Assembly (NCBI RefSeq): GCF_004337505.1 | Contig: NZ_SJZI01000002.1 | Span: 62,001 to 126,000 of the forward strand | Source: Flaviaestuariibacter flavus | GTDB lineage: Bacteria; Bacteroidota; Bacteroidia; Chitinophagales; Chitinophagaceae | Length of the DNA: 64,000 nucleotides | Direction of reading: 5' to 3' | Part shown: positions 1 to 7,238 of the stretch, piece after piece | Layout of the letters: each line of letters opens with the position of its first letter | Numbering within the stretch: the first letter of the stretch is position 1 | The notes under the pieces: model-generated | What the model saw: only the letters and a program-made list of their open reading frames with translations | Databases searched by the model: none | What the model was told of the DNA's origin: nothing | Position numbers and translations under genes: made by a program

Positions 1-114
1 CTGTTTTTCTACCGTATCCACGGCGGTGATCTTTACCTTTTCGGAAGAGCCGCCGCAGGCGCAAAGAATGGCGGTTGAGAGTGCAACGAAAGCGAGGCTT
101 TTATATCGATTCAT
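1..114 (-). CDS. Putative lipoprotein, N-terminal fragment
   Basis: Only the first 38 residues are in the window; the gene continues off the left edge. The protein begins MNRYKSLAFVALSTAILCAC and shows a basic start, a hydrophobic core and a plausible lipobox ending in Cys at residue 20, followed by a short polar stretch. This is a type II signal peptide, so the product is probably an envelope lipoprotein. The mature domain is not visible, so the function cannot be named. Confidence 0.6.
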   Translation of the reverse strand, partial: MNRYKSLAFVALSTAILCACGGSSEKVKITAVDTVEKQ

Positions 115-289
115 CAGTGGCAACAGGAAAAGGGCGTAAAAATAAGCGGTATCCAAAAAGGTTCCCGAGGTTCTTCGCGATCTTAAGGTTTTAGGGTTAG
201 GGGGCGCTCCGGGAAACAAACTAAGGATGGAACCGTCAACCCCGGAGCCCGACGAACCATCAGAACCCGAAGAACCTTTTATTTGCAAT
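115..289. other. Spacer before serA
   Basis: This divergent spacer should hold the promoters of the lipoprotein and serA. The serA frame stays open upstream to 227, but that extension is a Pro/Glu-rich run unlike the family. A weak -7-like element (TTTATTTG) lies just before the ATG at 290. No other structure was recognised. Confidence 0.4.
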
Positions 290-1516
290 ATGAATACCAG
301 CTACCCCAAAGAAAAGATCAACATCCTGTTGCTGGAAAATGTAAGCGACGTGGCGGTAGCCAATTTCCGGCGCGCCGGCTATACCAATGTGCGCAAGCTC
401 ACGCGCGCCCTGCCGGAAGAGGAATTGGTACAGGAGCTCCGGCAGTGCCACCTGCTGGGTATCCGCTCCAAAACGCAGCTCACGGAGCGCGCCCTCGATG
501 CGGCGCGGCACCTGCACGCGGTGGGCGCCTTCTGCATCGGCGTCAACCAGGTAGACCTTCGGGCTGCCACCGACCGCGGCATAGCGGTATTCAATGCGCC
601 GTACAGCAACACACGCTCCGTGGCCGAACTCGTCATTGGTGCGGCCATTATGCTCATCCGCCGGGTGCCCGATAAAAACCGCGCGGCGCATGAAGGGATC
701 TGGCTGAAAGAAGCTGCCGGCGCCTTCGAATTGCGTGGTAAAACACTTGGCATCATCGGCTATGGAAATATCGGCTCCCAGGTGAGCGTGCTGGCCGAGG
801 CACTCGGCATGAAGGTGCTTTTTTACGACATTGAAACGAAGCTCCCGCTCGGCAATGCCACCGACGCCCGCAGCCTGAAAGCCTTGCTGGGTGCCGCCGA
901 CGTGGTGACGGTTCACGTGCCGGAAACCGACCAGACCCGGAACCTGATCAACAAGACCAACCTGAAGTGGTTCCGCGAGGGAGCCATCCTGATCAACTAC
1001 GCCCGCGGTGAGGTAATTGACCTGCCGGCACTGCGGAAGGCGCTCGAAAGCGGCGCCATCGGGGGCGCGGCGGTGGATGTGTTCCCGGTGGAGCCGGAGA
1101 AAAACGGCGACCGCTTCCAAACCCCGCTGCAGGGCCTGCCCAACGTGCTGCTCACGCCGCATATCGGCGGCTCTACGGAGGAAGCCCAGGTGAACATCGG
1201 CGAAGACGTAAGCAACAAGCTCCTGCAGTATCTCGAAAAAGGCATTTCACTGGGCTCCCACACCGTGCCGGCCCTGGCCCTCCCGCCGCAGGAAGGCGCC
1301 CATCGCATCCTCCACATCCACCGCAACCAGCCCGGCGTGCTCGGTGCCATCAACAGTGAGCTTTCCAAGGCGCGGATCAACATCGTGGGGCAGTATCTCA
1401 AGACCAACGAGCGGATCGGCTACGTAGTTGTTGACGTGGACAAGCAGCTTTCGGCCCGCGCGGCCGGACTGCTCAAGGAAGTACCGGGCACCGTCAAGGT
1501 GCGATTATTGTATTGA
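290..1516 (+). CDS. serA: D-3-phosphoglycerate dehydrogenase
   Basis: Catalyses NAD-dependent oxidation of 3-phosphoglycerate to 3-phosphohydroxypyruvate, the first step of serine biosynthesis in the cytoplasm. The 408 residues match the usual length of the E. coli-type enzyme. The Rossmann motif GYGNIG is at 157-162, the catalytic Arg is in NYARGE near 239, and the Glu/His pair lies around 268 and 291 (TPHIGGST). A C-terminal ACT domain (about 338-408) is present and in this family binds serine for feedback inhibition. The start was set at ATG 290 (MNTSYPKEKINILLLE); an in-frame start at 227 would add an acidic, proline-rich leader not seen in the family. ndh follows after 30 nt, so the two may be cotranscribed. 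Confidence 0.95.
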   Translation: MNTSYPKEKINILLLENVSDVAVANFRRAGYTNVRKLTRALPEEELVQELRQCHLLGIRSKTQLTERALDAARHLHAVGAFCIGVNQVDLRAATDRGIAVFNAPYSNTRSVAELVIGAAIMLIRRVPDKNRAAHEGIWLKEAAGAFELRGKTLGIIGYGNIGSQVSVLAEALGMKVLFYDIETKLPLGNATDARSLKALLGAADVVTVHVPETDQTRNLINKTNLKWFREGAILINYARGEVIDLPALRKALESGAIGGAAVDVFPVEPEKNGDRFQTPLQGLPNVLLTPHIGGSTEEAQVNIGEDVSNKLLQYLEKGISLGSHTVPALALPPQEGAHRILHIHRNQPGVLGAINSELSKARINIVGQYLKTNERIGYVVVDVDKQLSARAAGLLKEVPGTVKVRLLY

Positions 1517-1546
1517 TGCGGTTATCGTTGAACAACGGAACCGAAT

Positions 1547-2911
1547 ATGAAAGTAGTTATTGTAGGAGCGGGCTTTGGCGGACTGCGCCTTGCCCGGAAG
1601 CTGAACAACAAGGAAGGAATTGACGTACTGCTGATCGACAAGTTCAATTACCACCAGTTCCAGCCCCTGTTTTACCAGGTGGCTACGGCAGCACTGGATG
1701 CGAGCAATATTTCCTTCCCGCTGCGCAAGGCTTTTCATAAAAGCCGCAACGTGCGCATCCGGGTTGAGGAACTGAAGCAGGTGGTTCCTGCGGAAAAAAA
1801 GATCATCACCGAAAGCGAGGTCATCACCTATGATGTGCTGGTGCTGGCCCTCGGCGCCGATACCAATTTTTTCAACAACCAGAACGTCACCACCAACGCC
1901 TTCCCGATGAAGTCGACGGTGGAAGCGATCCAGCTGCGGCACCGGTTTATCCAGAATTTCGAGGACGCCGTGCGTGCCTCCAACCCCGAAGACCGGCAGC
2001 GCCTCATGACCGTGGTGATTGCCGGCGGCGGTCCTACGGGTGTGGAACTGGCCGGTGCGCTGGCCGAGATGCGGCACTACACGCTTCCCTGCGACTATCC
2101 CGAACTCGATTTCAAGCAGATGAAGATCATGCTGCTCGACGGCGGCGAGCGACTTCTCGGTGCTATGGACCCGAAATCATCGGCCGATGCGCAGCGTTAC
2201 CTCGAAAAACTGGGTGTGGAAGTGCACCTCAACACCATCGTAAAGGATTATGACGGTAGGAACGTTTCGCTGGCCAGCGGCGGCACCATTGCTACCGAAA
2301 TGGTGGTCTGGGCGGCAGGTATCCGCGGCAACGTGCCCGAGGGCATTGACAAGGCGCTGGTGGTACGAGGCAACCGCATTACGGTTGATCGCCAAAACCG
2401 GGTGCCGGGTCTTGAGGGCGTATATGTGATCGGCGATCTTGCCGCTATGAGTACGCCGCGCTATCCGAACGGGCACCCGCAGGTGGCCTCCGCGGCGATC
2501 CAGCAGGCCGAAACGCTTTCAAAGAACCTGCGGCGGATGATCAAAGGGGAGGGGTTGATCGAGTACGAGTACAAAGACAAGGGCTCGATGGCTACGGTGG
2601 GCCGCAACCTGGCCGTGGTGGATGTACCCAAGCCGCGGCTTCACTTTCGCGGGCTCATTGCCTGGCTCATCTGGATGGGCCTGCACCTGTTCCTCATCCT
2701 GGGCGTAAAAAACCGGCTTTTTGTTTTCCTCAACTGGGTGTACAGCTATATCACCTACGACCAGAGCCTGCGGCTCATCTTCAAGGAGTTTTACCGGCCC
2801 AAACAGCCGACCGATGCTACGAAGCAGGCGCAGATAGCCGGCGTGGCTACCCCGGCCCTGCCTGACCCTCCCGACGGCAGCGAAACTGCGCCGACCCGGC
2901 CGCAGTCCTGA
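1547..2911 (+). CDS. ndh: Type II NADH:quinone oxidoreductase
   Basis: A single-subunit, non-proton-pumping NADH dehydrogenase that passes electrons from NADH through FAD to quinone at the inner membrane face. The 454 residues carry the FAD-binding GAGFGG (7-12), the ALGADTNFF segment near 101, the NAD-binding GGGPTG (160-165) and the GVYVIGDLA FAD motif. A hydrophobic, aromatic-rich region near 365-410 (LIWMGLHLFLILG) is the likely membrane and quinone contact. The C-terminal tail is Pro/Thr-rich and probably disordered. It lies 30 nt downstream of serA on the same strand. Confidence 0.92.
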   Translation: MKVVIVGAGFGGLRLARKLNNKEGIDVLLIDKFNYHQFQPLFYQVATAALDASNISFPLRKAFHKSRNVRIRVEELKQVVPAEKKIITESEVITYDVLVLALGADTNFFNNQNVTTNAFPMKSTVEAIQLRHRFIQNFEDAVRASNPEDRQRLMTVVIAGGGPTGVELAGALAEMRHYTLPCDYPELDFKQMKIMLLDGGERLLGAMDPKSSADAQRYLEKLGVEVHLNTIVKDYDGRNVSLASGGTIATEMVVWAAGIRGNVPEGIDKALVVRGNRITVDRQNRVPGLEGVYVIGDLAAMSTPRYPNGHPQVASAAIQQAETLSKNLRRMIKGEGLIEYEYKDKGSMATVGRNLAVVDVPKPRLHFRGLIAWLIWMGLHLFLILGVKNRLFVFLNWVYSYITYDQSLRLIFKEFYRPKQPTDATKQAQIAGVATPALPDPPDGSETAPTRPQS

Positions 2912-2946
2912 ACTTGCCCGGGCAGGAAATAAATTTTCAGGAAATA

Positions 2947-2976
2947 TTGAAAGTTTAAGTACTTGTTGTAGTTTTG
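2947..2976 (+). promoter_or_regulatory. Bacteroidota promoter, leaderless
   Basis: TTG at 2947-2949, a 19-bp spacer, then TAGTTTTG at 2969-2976, a perfect TAnnTTTG element. The ATG of the regulator is at 2981, so transcription should begin at or next to the start codon. Confidence 0.7.
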
Positions 2977-2980
2977 GGTT

Positions 2981-3487
2981 ATGAAGCTTACAGAAGCGAA
3001 ATCGGCATTCATCCAGACCTGGGCACGCCTGGGCACGGAGTGGGGCATCAACCGTACGATGGCGCAGGTGCATGCGCTGCTGCTGGCGAGCGATAAGGCC
3101 CTGAGCACCGAGGACGTGATGCAGGAGCTCAGCATTTCACGGGGTAATGTGAACATGAACCTCCGCGAGCTCGTAAGCTGGAATCTTATCTATAAGGAGC
3201 TCGTACCGGGTGAACGGAAGGAGTTTTTCCGGGCAGAAAAGGACATCTGGGAAGTAGCGAAGCGGATTGCCAGCGAGCGCAAGCGCCGGGAGATTGAGCC
3301 CTTGCTGCGGGAGCTCGACGGCCTGCGGCAGATCGAAGACAGCGAAGACCCGGACGCGCAGCCTTTTATCAAAACCGTCAAGGACATCCGGGATTTCGCC
3401 GCCAAGATGGACCGGAGCGTGGAAACCATGATCAAAGCCGACGAAAACTGGTTTTTCGGTACGGTGCTGAAGCTGCTGGCCAAGTAG
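2981..3487 (+). CDS. GbsR/MarR-family transcriptional regulator
   Basis: A 168-residue winged-helix protein of the GbsR-like branch of MarR regulators. Residues about 25-85 (INRTMAQVHALLLASD, then the recognition helix ISRGNVNMNLRELV) form the DNA-binding domain; the C-terminal half is helical and charged, consistent with dimerisation. The ATG is only 4 nt after a -7 element, so the message is predicted to be leaderless. It heads a cassette with the DCC protein (40 nt downstream) and the epimerase and may control them; the ligand is not known from sequence. Confidence 0.85.
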   Translation: MKLTEAKSAFIQTWARLGTEWGINRTMAQVHALLLASDKALSTEDVMQELSISRGNVNMNLRELVSWNLIYKELVPGERKEFFRAEKDIWEVAKRIASERKRREIEPLLRELDGLRQIEDSEDPDAQPFIKTVKDIRDFAAKMDRSVETMIKADENWFFGTVLKLLAK

Positions 3488-3527
3488 CTTTTTTATTTGT
3501 CTCTATGTTTCATAAAATATTGAAACT

Positions 3528-4343
3528 ATGAAAACATTAAAAGAACACACGATCCTTTATGATGCTACCTGCCCGATGTGCCGGCTTTACACCGGTGCTT
3601 TTGTCCGCACTGGCATGCTCGACGCCAGGGGGCGGGCACCTTACCAGGGCCTGCAGGAGGGGAGCTGCCCGGGCCTTGACCGGGCGCGGGCGGTGAACGA
3701 GATCGCGCTCGTGAACCAGCGCACCGGCGAGGTGACGTATGGTGTGGCCAGCCTGTTCCGGATATTGGGAAATGCCTGGCCCTGGCTCGGGCCGCTTTTT
3801 CGCTTCGGGCCCTTTGCCTGGCTGGCCGCGAAAGCTTATTCTTTCATCAGCTATAACCGCCGGGTGATCATGCCCGCCCGCGCTGACGTCACCGATACAC
3901 CACCGGCCTTTCACCGCGGCTGGCGGGCCGCCTGGATCGGCTTTGCCTGGCTGCTTACCGCATTGATCCTGTATCGCTACAGCCACCGTATGATCGGGAT
4001 CGTGCCCCCAAGCAATATGTACCGCGAGTTTGCGGTCTGCGGCGGACAGATCCTTTGGCAGGGTGCGCTGATCCGGATCCTGCATCCGGAACGAAGCTGG
4101 GATTACCTGGGCAACATGATGACGGTTTCCTTTGCCGGCGGACTGCTCCTGGCGATTTTTGCGGGCCTGTTTGATGTTGCCGGAATGCACGATCCGCGCG
4201 TGGCGACGCTTGCCTTCCTGCTCGTTGCCGGGGCCATGCTGTTGGAACACGTGCGGCGTTGCGGGCTCCTCGGGCTCTCTTTGGCTATGTCGGCCAGCTG
4301 GATTCTTTACCGTTTGCTGCTGCTTGCTTTTATCCTGAATTGA
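3528..4343 (+). CDS. DCC-family thiol protein with membrane domain
   Basis: A 271-residue protein. The N-terminal domain (about 1-110) is a DCC (DUF393) thiol-disulfide oxidoreductase-like fold with the signature YDATCPMC, whose two cysteines form a CPMC motif. The second half contains about four hydrophobic segments (for example around 135-155, 195-225 and 245-270), so it is membrane-anchored. The substrate is not predictable. It is followed by the epimerase after 13 nt, consistent with cotranscription. DCC proteins near TIGR01777-type epimerases are known in Bacteroidota, but the shared pathway is unclear. Confidence 0.8.
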   Translation: MKTLKEHTILYDATCPMCRLYTGAFVRTGMLDARGRAPYQGLQEGSCPGLDRARAVNEIALVNQRTGEVTYGVASLFRILGNAWPWLGPLFRFGPFAWLAAKAYSFISYNRRVIMPARADVTDTPPAFHRGWRAAWIGFAWLLTALILYRYSHRMIGIVPPSNMYREFAVCGGQILWQGALIRILHPERSWDYLGNMMTVSFAGGLLLAIFAGLFDVAGMHDPRVATLAFLLVAGAMLLEHVRRCGLLGLSLAMSASWILYRLLLLAFILN

Positions 4344-4356
4344 TAAAAAAGATCGT

Positions 4357-5280
4357 ATGTATCAAAAGCTCATACTCGCCGGTGGAACCGGCTATCTCGG
4401 AACGGTGCTGGCCCGGCATTTCCGCTTCAATTGCCGGGAGATCGTGATCCTGACGCGCCGGCGGCTCGCAGGTCATGACAACGTGCGCTACGTGGAATGG
4501 GACGGCCGTACTGCGGGCGACTGGTGCACCGAACTGGAAGGCGCAGATGCCGTGGTGAACCTTTGCGGTAAGGAAGTCGACTGCCGCTATACACCGGTGG
4601 CGCAGGCCGGGATTCTCCGTTCGCGGCTCGAGCCGACACGGGCGATTGGCAGCGCCATCCGGGCCTGCAGCACAGCGCCCAAACTCTGGATCAACCTGGC
4701 TTCGGCCACCATCTACCGCCATGCCGAAGACCGGCCGCAGACCGAGTCGGATGGCGAGTATGGCAGCGGCTTTTCGGTGGATGTGTGCCGCGCCTGGGAA
4801 GCGGCCTTTTTTGAGGCGGAAACGCCGGCCACCCGGAAGGTGGCGCTGCGGACCAGTTTCGTGCTCGGGCGCAGCGGCGGCGCCTTTGCAAAGCTGCGGG
4901 GCCTGGTGCTCGCCGGGCTTGGCGGCCACCAGGGGAACGGGCGTCAAAAGGTAAGCTGGATCCACGAGCAGGATTTCGCCCGGATCGTGGAATGGCTGCT
5001 GGAGCAACCGGGAGCCGACGGGGCGTATAATATTTCAACGCCGAAGCCGGTAAACAACCGCGAGCTGATGCGGACGATCCGGAAAGCCTATAATATCCCG
5101 TTCGGCATTTCGTCGCCGGCCTGGCTGCTCGGAATTGGCGCGCGGATCATCGGCACCGAACCCGAGCTGATCCTGAAAAGCCGCTGGGTGCTGCCGGCGC
5201 GCCTCGAGGCGGAAGGCTTCCGTTTTTATTACGAAAACCTGGAGCCGGCCATCAACGACATTGCCGGTACACGCCTTTGA
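4357..5280 (+). CDS. TIGR01777-family NAD-dependent epimerase (SDR39U1-like)
   Basis: A 307-residue atypical short-chain dehydrogenase. The N-terminal Rossmann motif GGTGYLG follows a beta strand starting at residue 5; NLCGKEVDCRYTP resembles the family motif NLAGxxIxxRRW; the C-terminal DUF1731-like segment (about 245-300) holds the PAWLLG and LPARLEAEGFRFYY motifs. This corresponds to SDR39U1/YfcH relatives of unknown substrate. It is the last gene of the regulator-DCC-epimerase cassette. The chemistry is presumably NAD(P)-linked sugar or ketone conversion; this is inferred from the fold only. Confidence 0.88.
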   Translation: MYQKLILAGGTGYLGTVLARHFRFNCREIVILTRRRLAGHDNVRYVEWDGRTAGDWCTELEGADAVVNLCGKEVDCRYTPVAQAGILRSRLEPTRAIGSAIRACSTAPKLWINLASATIYRHAEDRPQTESDGEYGSGFSVDVCRAWEAAFFEAETPATRKVALRTSFVLGRSGGAFAKLRGLVLAGLGGHQGNGRQKVSWIHEQDFARIVEWLLEQPGADGAYNISTPKPVNNRELMRTIRKAYNIPFGISSPAWLLGIGARIIGTEPELILKSRWVLPARLEAEGFRFYYENLEPAINDIAGTRL

Positions 5281-5537
5281 TGGGCTTAATTAGTTGATAA
5301 TGAAGTTGATAACGGTCCGAAGTCACCCACCGACGGATTATTCAAAGTAGCTTATAATTTATATTATGTTAAATGGGCGCACGGGCTCAGCGCTGCAGCA
5401 GCTTTGCGTTCTGTATTTGCCCACGCTTCTTTTGAACCCCACGTTATAGTACGGGTGATCCTGCGTAGTTCCTACGGGGACCAGCACTTAGATACTTTTT
5501 GTATTTTGGGGCAGAACTAAAACCTAACTGCGTACTT
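5281..5537. other. AT-richer spacer with degenerate sequence
   Basis: Composition drops compared with the surrounding genes. AACCCCACGTTAT at 5435-5447 resembles TAACCCACGATAT at 5865-5877 on the far side of the next ORF. A TATTTTGG element at 5502-5509 could be a weak promoter. A 27-codon ORF (5366-5449) is too short to support. Confidence 0.35.
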
Positions 5538-5834
5538 ATGCAACTATCTTCTCTCCCAAATGGCGACTTTCGAATCATCACAAGAAAGCTAAAAACCCAA
5601 AAGGTTAAGGACGGTATAATTACCCCGCCGATTACAAGAAAAGAAATCGAAGAAACCATCAATGCGGCACTCACCGAACTTGGCCCAAATTTCAAACTTA
5701 GCCAAACGGCAAAACCGGAAGTCTATCCTTCCGGCACATCCATTCAAGTGGTATTCGTAGCTATCGAGATAAAGCCATCACCCAAACAGCCAATCCTTGA
5801 TGTTAGTGATGTCTTTAAACCGCACCAATACTAA
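5538..5834 (+). CDS. Small orphan protein, unknown function
   Basis: A 98-residue ORF beginning MQLSSLPNGDFRIITRKLK. I do not recognise the family. It has no signal peptide, no transmembrane segment and no cysteine; it looks like a small soluble mixed alpha/beta protein (strand-rich start, a helix KEIEETINAALTEL, a strand VVFVAIEI, a polar tail). The frame is open further upstream from a TTG at 5499, but the ATG at 5538 is preferred. Base and codon use are clearly AT-richer than in the neighbours, a sign of recent acquisition. Similar short sequences flank it on both sides. Confidence 0.5.
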   Translation: MQLSSLPNGDFRIITRKLKTQKVKDGIITPPITRKEIEETINAALTELGPNFKLSQTAKPEVYPSGTSIQVVFVAIEIKPSPKQPILDVSDVFKPHQY

Positions 5835-5844
5835 TGGTATTTAT

Positions 5845-5868
5845 GTTAAGTAAATAATTTAGCTTAAC
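5845..5868. repeat. AT-rich imperfect palindrome
   Basis: GTTAAG-TAAAT and ATTTAGCTTAAC form an 11-bp stem with one bulged base, directly after the small orphan ORF. It could be a weak terminator or the edge of an inserted segment. Confidence 0.4.
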
Positions 5869-5917
5869 CCACGATATTCCGTTTCTGCCCGCTTTTCGTT
5901 TTGCTTGGTTAATAAAA

Positions 5918-5941
5918 GAGCCGGTCCATCCGGACCGGCTC
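5918..5941. terminator. Bidirectional terminator
   Basis: A perfect 10-bp stem GAGCCGGTCC/GGACCGGCTC with loop ATCC, preceded by an A-rich run and followed by CCTGTTTT. It sits between the convergent orphan ORF and the TPR gene. Confidence 0.85.
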
Positions 5942-5963
5942 TCCTGTTTTAAGTAGCTGACGT

Positions 5964-7202
5964 TTACTTGATCGCCTTCGCCTTGTCTTCAAGTTCTTTT
6001 GCCTTGGCAGGCTGCTTCTTGGCATCGTAATAGCCCGACATGGTATTCAGTACATTCTTGTAGTTGTACTTGTCGGTGGTTTTGATGCCGGCACCCATCG
6101 CCTCGAACAGGCTGATTGCCTTGAGGCCGTACGGCTGCAGCGCATCGAATTTCGCCATGATCTGCTTGTCGATATCCTGCTTCTTTTTGATGTCTTCGGG
6201 CTTGGCGCCTTTGATGGCGTTGCGGGCCTGCTGCAGGTCATAGATCTGGTTGCTGTAATGCTGCGTGAGCACGTAGTTGCCGTAAACGTTGTCCGGGAAA
6301 TTCACCGCCAGCGATTTCAGGGCTTCCTCCAGTTCCGCCTGGCGTGCTGCATAGTCGGAAGGCTTGTTCTGGCTATAGGTGTAGTTGAACAGCTCGGCGG
6401 TGTAATCCGTTGCCAGCCCGAGGTCTTTCGGATCGGCTTTCGAAAGCTCCCCGAGGCGTTTCAGCTTCTTCGCCGGATCGTTCTCGAGCGTGGAAAGCTC
6501 CAGGCGGGTCCAGTTGGCGTTGTACTGCGGAAAACGCTGCTTGGCGATGTCGAGGTACTTTTTGAAATTGGCCTCGTCTTTATTCTGCTGCGCATAGTTG
6601 ATGAGGAATTCATAGGCACCCACCATCGTGGTGTCGGCGATGTTCTGCTCAACGATGCGGTTATAATAGTAGGCCGCGGTTGCCATGTCTTTTGCGTTCT
6701 GGGCCGAGTAGCCGGCATAGAGCGTCGTAGTGGTATCGAACTTCTGGCTGATGATCGCATTGCGGCTCAGCATGTCGAAAGCCGACAGCGCTGTGGTAAA
6801 GCGCGCCTCGGCAGCTGCCCAGTTCTGGGCCTGGAAGTTCTTCACCCCGGCGTTGAAGTTATCCGAATACAGGTCGATGGCGGTCTTGTGATTTTCCATC
6901 ACTGCGCGGATGTTGGCTTTTTCCTTGCTTTTACTTTCGATGCTGTAATAGCGGTCCATCGAGTTGATGGCCTCGCGGATGGCGGCGGTATCGGTAGCGC
7001 CGAGGCCGCTGTACACCTGGCTGCGGTAAAACCAGTAGTCCGACGTGGCGGTAGCCTTCTGGTTGCTGGCGAGCTTGTCGATAGCCGTCTTCGCTTCGGT
7101 ATAATTCTTCGCTGCCAGCTTTTCTGTTACCTCCTTGTAATCCTGGGCGTAACCCGCTGTGGCAACAGCTGCCAGGAATACGGTCGCGATCAGTTTGCGC
7201 AT
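5964..7202 (-). CDS. Secreted TPR-repeat protein
   Basis: A 412-residue protein with a Sec signal peptide (cleavage likely after GYAQ, about residue 20) followed by helix-turn-helix repeats with TPR spacing, for example YTEAKTAIDKL, WAAAEARFTTALSAF and DMATAAYYYNRIVEQ. TPR scaffolds bind other proteins; the partner is unknown. The C-terminal 60 residues are Lys/Ala-rich. It starts 36 nt after gyrA ends on the same strand and has no clear promoter of its own, so it is probably cotranscribed with gyrA. Exported TPR proteins next to gyrA occur in other Bacteroidota, but no role can be assigned. Confidence 0.8.
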   Translation of the reverse strand: MRKLIATVFLAAVATAGYAQDYKEVTEKLAAKNYTEAKTAIDKLASNQKATATSDYWFYRSQVYSGLGATDTAAIREAINSMDRYYSIESKSKEKANIRAVMENHKTAIDLYSDNFNAGVKNFQAQNWAAAEARFTTALSAFDMLSRNAIISQKFDTTTTLYAGYSAQNAKDMATAAYYYNRIVEQNIADTTMVGAYEFLINYAQQNKDEANFKKYLDIAKQRFPQYNANWTRLELSTLENDPAKKLKRLGELSKADPKDLGLATDYTAELFNYTYSQNKPSDYAARQAELEEALKSLAVNFPDNVYGNYVLTQHYSNQIYDLQQARNAIKGAKPEDIKKKQDIDKQIMAKFDALQPYGLKAISLFEAMGAGIKTTDKYNYKNVLNTMSGYYDAKKQPAKAKELEDKAKAIK

Positions 7203-7238
7203 GTTCTCGAGTTTAATTTTTGTTTTATTGTGTCGTTC

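Noticed and set aside
227..289. Upstream start of serA
   Set aside because: The extra 21 residues are Pro/Glu-rich and not part of the family; ATG 290 gives the normal length.
5366..5449. 27-codon ORF in the AT-richer spacer
   Set aside because: Too short, no family, and no clear promoter or conserved feature.
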